A stretch of 64,000 nt of DNA from contig CAVWQC010000001.1 of the NCBI GenBank assembly GCA_963757065.1, positions 310,001 through 374,000 of the forward strand, written 5' to 3'. The notes under the pieces were generated by a model, which was not told where the DNA came from, did not search any database, and worked only from the letters and a program-made list of their open reading frames with translations. Positions within the stretch are counted from its first letter, which is position 1. Every line of letters begins with the position of its first letter. This DNA is from PNON01 sp963757065. GTDB taxonomy: Bacteria > Chloroflexota > Anaerolineae > Anaerolineales > Anaerolineaceae. Positions 58,945-64,000 of the stretch are shown here, piece by piece. Made by a program: the position numbers and the translations under genes.

Positions 58945-59703
58945 ATGGAATATTCATCAACTGAACTCCTCATCATCAACTCCGCCCGGCTGCTGCTGGA
59001 TGGGGATACCGTGTTCGTCGGAGTCGGCATTCCCAACCTGGCCTGCAACCTGGCCATGCGCACCCATGCTCCCAACCTGCTGATGATCTATGAAGCGGGC
59101 GTCATCGGGGCACGGCCATCGCGGCTGCCTTTATCCATCGGTGATCCGACTCTGGTCAGCGGCGCATCGGCAGTATGCAGCATGTATGATATCTTCGCCT
59201 TCTATTTGCAGCGCGGCAATGTGGATGTGGGCTTTTTGGGCGGCGCGCAGATCGACAAATTTGGCAATATCAATGCCACAGTGATCGGACCTGATTATCA
59301 GCATCCCAAGGTGCGTATGCCCGGTTCCGGCGGCTCGATGGAGATCGCAGGTTGGGCCAACCGCTGCTACATCATGACCCCGCATCAAAAGCGGCGCTTC
59401 CCCGAAAAATGCGACTTCGTCACCTCTGCCGGCTTCCTCAGCGGGCGAAAAGAACGTGAAGCCAGCGGCGTCCGCGGCGGCGGCACACAGTGTGTGGTCA
59501 CCGATCTGGGCATGATGGCTCCCGACGAGACTGGTGAATTGATTTTGACAGCGCTCCACACCGGAGCGACTGTAGAGCAGGCTAAAGCCAATACCGGTTG
59601 GGATCTGAAGGTAGCTGAGAAGCTGCGCTACACCGAACCGCCATCCGAACTTGAGCTGCGCATCCTGCGCGAGGAACTTGATCCGCAGGGGACATATCGC
59701 TAA
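58945..59703 (+). CDS. CoA-transferase subunit B (glutaconate type)
   Basis: A 252-residue beta subunit with FVGVGIPNLACNLAMRTH followed by MIYEAGVIGARP, in which Glu is the catalytic carboxylate that forms the CoA thioester in this family. Then come the QIDKFGNINATVIG segment and RGGGTQCVVTDLGMM. GGAGG lies upstream of the ATG. It forms the active enzyme with the preceding subunit. Confidence 0.88.
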   Translation: MEYSSTELLIINSARLLLDGDTVFVGVGIPNLACNLAMRTHAPNLLMIYEAGVIGARPSRLPLSIGDPTLVSGASAVCSMYDIFAFYLQRGNVDVGFLGGAQIDKFGNINATVIGPDYQHPKVRMPGSGGSMEIAGWANRCYIMTPHQKRRFPEKCDFVTSAGFLSGRKEREASGVRGGGTQCVVTDLGMMAPDETGELILTALHTGATVEQAKANTGWDLKVAEKLRYTEPPSELELRILREELDPQGTYR

Positions 59704-59712
59704 GGAGTATTT

Positions 59713-60204
59713 ATGTTCAGGGAAATGAGATTACAAAAGCAGCAGCTACCTGTTGAAGAAGCAGTCGCCATCCTGCAAACCGCAACTTCCGGTGTACTTG
59801 GCGTATCTGGTGATGATGGTTATCCATATACTGTTCCGGTCAGTCATGTGTACGATAACGGCAGGTTGTTCTTCCATTGTGCAGTCAAAGGGCATAAGTT
59901 GGATGCCATCAGAAGGAATGCCAAAGTGTCTTTTTGTGTGATCCAACAGGATGAAGTCATCCCCGAAGCCCTGAATACACTTTATCGCAGTGTCATCGTA
60001 TTTGGAAAGGCCAGGATCCTGTCGGAGGACAGTGAGAAACACGCAGCCATCGAAAAGATCGGGAAGAGGTTTGCCCCGGCATATCCGGAAGCCTGGAAAA
60101 AGGCAATAGAAAAAGATTGGAACGCTTTCTGTGTCGTGGAAGTGAAAATCGAGCACATCACCGGCAAAGCCGCGCTTGAACTGTTGACCCAAAAGCAGGA
60201 CTAA
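59713..60204 (+). CDS. pyridoxamine 5'-phosphate oxidase family protein (NimA-like)
   Basis: A 163-residue FMN-binding split-barrel protein with LPVEEAVAILQTATSGVLGV, YPYTVPVSHVYDNGRLFFH and CAVKGHKLDAIRRNAKVSF, the pattern of NimA-type nitroimidazole reductases and related FMN/heme proteins rather than PdxH. The small gap (9 bp) suggests it is the last gene of the aldehyde dehydrogenase/CoA-transferase operon. Confidence 0.82.
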   Translation: MFREMRLQKQQLPVEEAVAILQTATSGVLGVSGDDGYPYTVPVSHVYDNGRLFFHCAVKGHKLDAIRRNAKVSFCVIQQDEVIPEALNTLYRSVIVFGKARILSEDSEKHAAIEKIGKRFAPAYPEAWKKAIEKDWNAFCVVEVKIEHITGKAALELLTQKQD

Positions 60205-60229
60205 TCATTTCTTAAACATGTATAACAAA

Positions 60230-60253
60230 GAACGGGCGCGAATGCGCCCGTTC
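60230..60253 (-). terminator. terminator between converging operons
   Basis: A perfect 10-bp stem (GAACGGGCGC with GCGCCCGTTC) around a four-base loop. On the minus strand it is followed by TTTGTTAT, so it mainly ends the oxidoreductase operon; the plus-strand side has no T run. Confidence 0.75.
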
Positions 60254-60283
60254 ACATATTCCTGATTACTTCTCACTCAACGA

Positions 60284-60823
60284 TTATTTCGCGATGTACT
60301 TTGCTCCACGCTCGATCGCCTGGTAGTTGAGGGGTAATAATTTATGGTGCCTGGCAGGCAGGTGTTCTTTGAGTGCCTTCTTAAGGTCATCCAATCCCAT
60401 TACCTTCAGGTTGGCCAGTAAGCCGCCTAATAGGACCATGTTGGTCATACGTTTGTCGCCCAACTCTTCGGCGATCTCATTACCGGGAATATTTATGATT
60501 TTGATATCCTTACGCTCTGGTTTGCGATTGACCATGGACTCATTAATGATCAGGAATCCACCCGGTAGAACTGTATCTTCATACTTGTCGAGCGAAGGCA
60601 GATTCATCACGATCACTGCTTTAGGATAACGAACAAAAGGCGACCCGATCGCTTCATCGGCTATAACAACCGTACAGTTCGCAGTCCCACCGCGCATTTC
60701 AGGCCCGTAAGATGGGATCCAGGTAACTTGTTTGCCCAGATCCATGGCTGCATATGATAATAACTGCCCGGCGAATAAGACACCTTGTCCACCGAAACCG
60801 GAAATTAATATTTCATCCTGCAT
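60284..60823 (-). CDS. 2-oxoacid:acceptor oxidoreductase gamma subunit
   Basis: A 179-residue gamma subunit of a pyruvate/2-oxoacid:ferredoxin oxidoreductase: ISGFGGQGVLFAGQLL at the start, PSYGPEMRGGTANCTVVI with the CoA-binding region, and DKRMTNMVLLGGLL. It is the last of four genes in the order delta, alpha, beta, gamma. Confidence 0.92.
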   Translation of the reverse strand: MQDEILISGFGGQGVLFAGQLLSYAAMDLGKQVTWIPSYGPEMRGGTANCTVVIADEAIGSPFVRYPKAVIVMNLPSLDKYEDTVLPGGFLIINESMVNRKPERKDIKIINIPGNEIAEELGDKRMTNMVLLGGLLANLKVMGLDDLKKALKEHLPARHHKLLPLNYQAIERGAKYIAK

Positions 60824-60834
60824 GTTATCCTCCC

Positions 60835-61605
60835 CTATGCCTTGATTTCGCTGATCAGTGGAGAGACCTTGAAATCACCTATTGGAAAGAAAGGAACCAT
60901 ATGGTCTTCTATCCATTGGAGTGAATCCATCGGGGTTAATCCCCAGTTGGTCGGGCAGATAGATAAGAGCTCGACCATGCTGAACCCTAATCCACGTGCC
61001 TGGGTTTCAAATGCGGTGCGGATGGCTTTTTTAGCCATGCGGGTATTTTTGGGATCATGGAGAGAGCGCCGAACCACATAACTTGACCCATCAAGGGTGG
61101 ACAGCATCTCGGCAGCTCGGATCGGGAAACCCTGGGTTTCCACATCGCGGCCATTTGGAGAAGTAGTCGTCTTCATCCCGGGAAGCGATGTCGGAGCCAT
61201 TTGTCCACCGGTCATACCGTAGTTGGCATTATTGATAAAGATGACAGTGATGTTTTCACCGCGGGCAGCGGCATGAACGATCTCCGCCGTACCTATGGAA
61301 GCCAGGTCGCCATCCCCCTGGTAGGTGAATATAATCCGGTCAGGTAATACTCGTTTGATGCCGGTCGCCATAGCCGGGGCTCGTCCATGCGGAGCTTGAA
61401 CGAAATCACATGCGAAATAGTTATAAGCAAAAACCGAGCAGCCAACAGAAGCAACGCCGATGGTTCTTTCCCTTACACCCATCTCATCCAAAACTTCTGC
61501 TACAAGACGGTGGGCCACTCCATGAGTACAACCCGGGCAATAATGGGTCTGGATATCAGAAAATGCTTGAGGTCTCGAATAGACCAGGGTTTCAGTAGTT
61601 TCCAT
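60835..61605 (-). CDS. 2-oxoacid:ferredoxin oxidoreductase beta (TPP) subunit
   Basis: About 256 residues with the thiamine-diphosphate motif GDGDLASIGTAEIVHAA ending in NNANYGMTGGQ, and a [4Fe-4S]-associated CPGCTHG near the N-terminus with further Cys. The start is set at 61605, where AGGAG precedes the ATG; the longer upstream frame overlaps the alpha gene and lacks this site. Together with alpha it decarboxylates the 2-oxoacid to the acyl-CoA. Confidence 0.92.
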   Translation of the reverse strand: METTETLVYSRPQAFSDIQTHYCPGCTHGVAHRLVAEVLDEMGVRERTIGVASVGCSVFAYNYFACDFVQAPHGRAPAMATGIKRVLPDRIIFTYQGDGDLASIGTAEIVHAAARGENITVIFINNANYGMTGGQMAPTSLPGMKTTTSPNGRDVETQGFPIRAAEMLSTLDGSSYVVRRSLHDPKNTRMAKKAIRTAFETQARGLGFSMVELLSICPTNWGLTPMDSLQWIEDHMVPFFPIGDFKVSPLISEIKA

Positions 61606-61613
61606 GTTATCTC

Positions 61614-62729
61614 CTATTGAACAGGCTGCGGCATACGCTGCAACCACCGGTCTCTTGGATTCCCTTCCAATGGAATATCATTTGATGAAATTCGGCGAAT
61701 TTCGGAAAGGATCTCATCGGGGAATGGAACTACCCCGCCCAGTCTTCCATAAAATTCCACAGGTACTTTACCCTTGACTGCCAGATTCACATCATCCAGC
61801 ATCTGTCCGGAGTTCATTTCAGTCACCAGGAACGTTTTAGCCCGGGAGCATAATTCGGTTATTTGCTGAAGCGGGAATGGGCTCACAGTAATGGGTCTGA
61901 ACAAGCCGACCTTGATTCCTTCCGCACGGGCAGCTCTAACGGCAGAGAGCGCGATCCGGCCAGTAGAACCAAATCCGACAACGACATAATCCGCATCGTC
62001 CAAATAGTATTCCTTGAAACGGATCTCGTTCTTCTCAATTTCCTGCCAGCGGCGTAGTAGGCGCAGATTGGTCACTTCTTCTTCAGGAGGATTTAGGTAG
62101 ATGGAGGTTAGATAACGTTTCTCCCGGCCGGGGATTCCAGCCACTGCCCAATCGGGGAATTTGTGATTCACCGGGGACATGGGCGGCATTTCAGCCGGTT
62201 CCATCATTTGGCCAACCGAGCCATCTGTAAGCACGACTGCGATGGCACGATACTTCTCTGCGAGGTTAAAAGCATCGAAAGTAAAGTCGATTGATTCTTG
62301 TACACTGCATGGAGCAAGAACAATGGCATGGTAATCGCCATGACCTCCGCCTCGGACGATCTGGTTGTAATCCGCTTGGGACGGGGCAATATTTCCCAAA
62401 CCGGGTCCGCCACGCATCACATCCACCAGCACCATGGGGACTTCGGTTCCAGCGATATAGGAAAGCCCTTCCATCATCAAGCTGACACCGGGGCTGGAAG
62501 ATGAGGTCATCACCCTCGCACCTGTACATGCTGCTCCATAAACCATATTGATGGCTGCCAGTTCACTTTCGGCCTGAACAAAAGGCCGTCCAAGTTCGGG
62601 CATTCTGGCGGCCAGGTGTTCCAACAACTCTGTCTGTGGGGTGATGGGATAACCATAATAGGCTTCCAGTCCTGCCCGTAAGGCAGCTTCTGCGACAGCC
62701 ACATTGCCTTTATACATTTCTCTCGTCAT
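61614..62729 (-). CDS. vorB: 2-oxoacid:ferredoxin oxidoreductase alpha subunit, VorB-like
   Basis: A 371-residue alpha subunit starting KGNVAVAEAALRAG and YYGYPITPQTELLE, with ESELAAINMVYGAACTGAR and TSSSSPGVSLMMEGLSYIAG. The sequence resembles subunits annotated as 3-methyl-2-oxobutanoate (branched-chain) oxidoreductase VorB; related 2-oxoglutarate enzymes look similar, so the substrate is uncertain. The delta gene lies 2 bp upstream. Confidence 0.88.
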   Translation of the reverse strand: MTREMYKGNVAVAEAALRAGLEAYYGYPITPQTELLEHLAARMPELGRPFVQAESELAAINMVYGAACTGARVMTSSSSPGVSLMMEGLSYIAGTEVPMVLVDVMRGGPGLGNIAPSQADYNQIVRGGGHGDYHAIVLAPCSVQESIDFTFDAFNLAEKYRAIAVVLTDGSVGQMMEPAEMPPMSPVNHKFPDWAVAGIPGREKRYLTSIYLNPPEEEVTNLRLLRRWQEIEKNEIRFKEYYLDDADYVVVGFGSTGRIALSAVRAARAEGIKVGLFRPITVSPFPLQQITELCSRAKTFLVTEMNSGQMLDDVNLAVKGKVPVEFYGRLGGVVPFPDEILSEIRRISSNDIPLEGNPRDRWLQRMPQPVQ

Positions 62730-62731
62730 AG

Positions 62732-62977
62732 CTATCCCCCTCCCTGATTCGGTTTCGGTTGAGTTTCCCGATATACGGTTATGGCTGCTTCAGGGCAGAC
62801 AATGGCGCAAATTCCACAACCGGTACAACCTAGATCTTTCAATTGCGCCGGGTGATACCCTTTTGGGGTCATCCGGTCACGTGCCAGTTCCAGAACATCC
62901 TGGGGGCACTCACTAACACAAATTTCACACCCCTTACAATATCGATCATCAACTACGATCCGTCCCTTTGGGGGCAT
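62732..62977 (-). CDS. 2x[4Fe-4S] ferredoxin delta subunit
   Basis: An 81-residue ferredoxin with two clusters, CKGCEICVSECP and CTGCGICAIVCP, each with four cysteines. It carries electrons from the TPP subunit. GGAGG six bases before the ATG gives a clean start. First gene of the four-gene operon; the promoter is at 63022-63030. Confidence 0.93.
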   Translation of the reverse strand: MPPKGRIVVDDRYCKGCEICVSECPQDVLELARDRMTPKGYHPAQLKDLGCTGCGICAIVCPEAAITVYRETQPKPNQGGG

Positions 62978-63021
62978 TCACACCTCCGTTAATGTGAAAT
63001 AGGATGAAAATGGTTCTATTT

Positions 63022-63030
63022 ATTATATCA
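63022..63030 (-). promoter_or_regulatory. extended -10 promoter for the oxidoreductase operon
   Basis: On the minus strand the bases read TGATATAAT, a perfect extended -10, about 45 bases upstream of the ferredoxin start. A weak TTGAAT lies upstream with short spacing. Confidence 0.5.
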
Positions 63031-63079
63031 TCACGGGTCGATTCAAGGCGGAACCGATTAGTTTCCGATTACGAGTTTC

Positions 63080-63108
63080 TTGACTTAAGTAAAAAATCGC
63101 TGTAAACT
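63080..63108 (+). promoter_or_regulatory. probable metA promoter
   Basis: TTGACT at 63080-63085 and TAAACT at 63103-63108 are separated by 17 bases. Transcription would begin near 63114-63117, right at the leader-peptide ATG, so the leader may be translated from an almost leaderless message. Confidence 0.5.
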
Positions 63109-63116
63109 CTTTTCTA

Positions 63117-63227
63117 ATGATCGCCAAAGAGCAATTTTCCAATTCCTTGACCTTCCAAACCATTCCGATGCCTATGGTTATGATGATGGCTCTCTATCGA
63201 GGGCCTGATTTTGGTTGGAACGGTTAA
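63117..63227 (+). CDS. methionine-rich leader peptide of metA attenuator
   Basis: An open frame of 36 codons plus stop starts at ATG 63117 and ends at TAA 63225-63227. Codons 18 to 24 read Met-Pro-Met-Val-Met-Met-Met, five Met in seven. The remaining residues show no relation to a known domain. Its last five codons overlap the 5' arm of the antiterminator, and a terminator and metA follow. This is the expected shape of a leader peptide whose translation senses charged tRNA-Met. No Shine-Dalgarno sequence is visible. Confidence 0.7.
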   Translation: MIAKEQFSNSLTFQTIPMPMVMMMALYRGPDFGWNG

Positions 63228-63289
63228 GAAGTACTGATCTTTTTTGTTATCACAAAAACCGCCCAACCAGTTGGGCGGTTTTATTTTTT
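63211..63289 (+). promoter_or_regulatory. transcription attenuator (antiterminator/terminator) before metA
   Basis: Terminator: a 12-bp perfect stem (63255-63266 with 63271-63282), tetraloop CCAG, then TTTTTT at 63284-63289. Antiterminator: 63211-63225 can pair with 63257-63270 over 13 bp, with one small internal loop (two bases against one) and one U-G pair. The two folds share the terminator's 5' arm and are mutually exclusive. The antiterminator arm lies in the last codons of the leader ORF. Confidence 0.75.
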
Positions 63290-63303
63290 CCATGGAGAAG
63301 GAT

Positions 63304-64000
63304 ATGCCTATCAAAATTCCAAATCAATTACCCGCAAAAGCAGTGCTATTAAGTGAGAATATCTTTGTGATGGATGAAAATAGAGCTCTTCATCAAGATA
63401 TTCGCCCATTAAGGATTGCCATCCTCAACTTGATGCCAACCAAGATCGCTACAGAAACCCAATTATTACGGCTGCTCGGAAACACAGCCTTACAGGTGGA
63501 ACCTGTGCTGGTGCGAATGAGTTCCCATGACAGTAAGAACACACCTGAGGAACATTTGCAGACCTTTTATAAGACATTCAACGAGATCCGCAACCAGAAA
63601 TTTGATGGCCTCATCATCACCGGAGCGCCGGTGGAACAACTGCCTTTCGAAGATGTCGATTACTGGCCGGAATTGGTGGAGATCCTTGATTGGGGCCACA
63701 GCCATGTATTCGCACATCTCTATATATGCTGGGCTGCCCAGGCTGCCCTTTATCACCAGTTTGGCCTCCCCAAATACCCGCTGGCCGCCAAACAATTCGG
63801 TGCGTTCCCTCACCGGGTTGTGGAACAAAATGTCAAACTATTGCGTGGATATGATGATATCTTTTATGCTCCGCATTCGCGCCACACGGAAATTCGCCGG
63901 GAAGATATCGAGAAAATACCGAAACTAAAGATATTGGCTGAATCTGATGAAGCTGGTATTTACATTGTCGGAACAACAGACGACAGACAACTCTTTGTGA
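63304..64000 (+). CDS. metA: homoserine O-acyltransferase MetA, 3' end cut by window
   Basis: The frame is open from ATG 63304 to the window end (232 codons seen of about 305). Family motifs are clear: MPIKIPNQLPA start, DIRPLRIAILNLMPTK, the active-site Cys142 in ICWAAQAALYHQFG and the later SRHTEIRRED segment. Residue 111 is Glu (GAPVE); in characterised MetA enzymes Glu here goes with acetyl-CoA and Gly with succinyl-CoA, so an O-acetyltransferase is predicted. GGAGAAGG precedes this ATG. First methionine-specific step from homoserine. Confidence 0.95.
   Translation, partial: MPIKIPNQLPAKAVLLSENIFVMDENRALHQDIRPLRIAILNLMPTKIATETQLLRLLGNTALQVEPVLVRMSSHDSKNTPEEHLQTFYKTFNEIRNQKFDGLIITGAPVEQLPFEDVDYWPELVEILDWGHSHVFAHLYICWAAQAALYHQFGLPKYPLAAKQFGAFPHRVVEQNVKLLRGYDDIFYAPHSRHTEIRREDIEKIPKLKILAESDEAGIYIVGTTDDRQLFV

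Noticed and set aside
63117..63300. SAM riboswitch or T-box upstream of metA
   Set aside because: No SAM-I/SAM-II core, no T-box sequence or specifier stem is visible; the Met-rich ORF with exclusive antiterminator/terminator pairing explains the region better.
1..64000. CRISPR array, prophage or integrated plasmid
   Set aside because: No regularly spaced repeats, no phage structural or integrase genes and no replication genes were seen; only IS110 and IS3 remnants are present.

Overview
The window looks like a contig from an anaerobic, single-membrane bacterium of the class Anaerolineae (phylum Chloroflexota). This is inference from gene content: many short-lipobox lipoproteins, a ferredoxin-dependent 2-oxoacid oxidoreductase, a fused Zn-dehydrogenase/MocA oxidoreductase, an F420-type reductase, and no outer-membrane genes. 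No rRNA, tRNA or CRISPR array was seen, so the placement rests on protein families alone. Single-base frameshifts recur along the window, and one response regulator carries a compensating pair. Many are therefore probably assembly errors rather than decay, and I annotate restored full-length genes where the alternate frame continues the same family.

Layout. 1-5.4 kb: a truncated membrane protein, DegV, an MFS transporter and a two-component pair. 5.4-10.1 kb: a copper module with a lipoprotein, a CopA P-type ATPase, a divergent membrane protein fused to a cupredoxin domain, and a CopZ-like chaperone. 10.1-15.5 kb: a diguanylate cyclase, then a probable selenoprotein of the SelW/Rdx type (in-frame TGA in a CxxU motif with a SECIS-like hairpin) directly ahead of trpS and dtd, then a DHOD-like protein and cysS. 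15.5-27.7 kb: membrane glycosyltransferase, ABC permease, altered PfkB kinase, GAF/cyclase, PAP2 phosphatase, secreted metallopeptidase, lipoprotein and a flippase-like protein. 27.9-45.8 kb: a large AT-rich surface-polysaccharide locus (Wzm/Wzt exporter, at least six glycosyltransferases, two DUF115/MptE-like genes, WecG/TagA, an initiating sugar-phosphate transferase, an O-antigen polymerase/ligase and two mannosyltransferase-like membrane proteins). 46-51.9 kb: a bi-domain oxidoreductase and an ABC efflux set (two ATPases plus membrane-fusion lipoprotein) lacking its permease. 51.9-56.3 kb: mobile-element remnants (IS110, IS3), a DDN-like reductase, a C39-like protease, a broken S41 peptidase tail and a frameshifted lipoprotein. 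56.4-63 kb: an aldehyde dehydrogenase/CoA-transferase operon facing a four-subunit 2-oxoacid:ferredoxin oxidoreductase operon, a combination suited to amino-acid fermentation. 63-64 kb: metA, cut by the window end.

The two most notable observations are regulatory or recoding signals. (1) Upstream of metA is a 36-codon leader ORF with five Met codons in seven positions. It is followed by a strong intrinsic terminator whose 5' arm can instead pair over 13 bp with the end of the leader ORF, the expected architecture of ribosome-mediated attenuation by methionine. (2) The SelW-like gene at 11618-11866 reads through an in-frame TGA.
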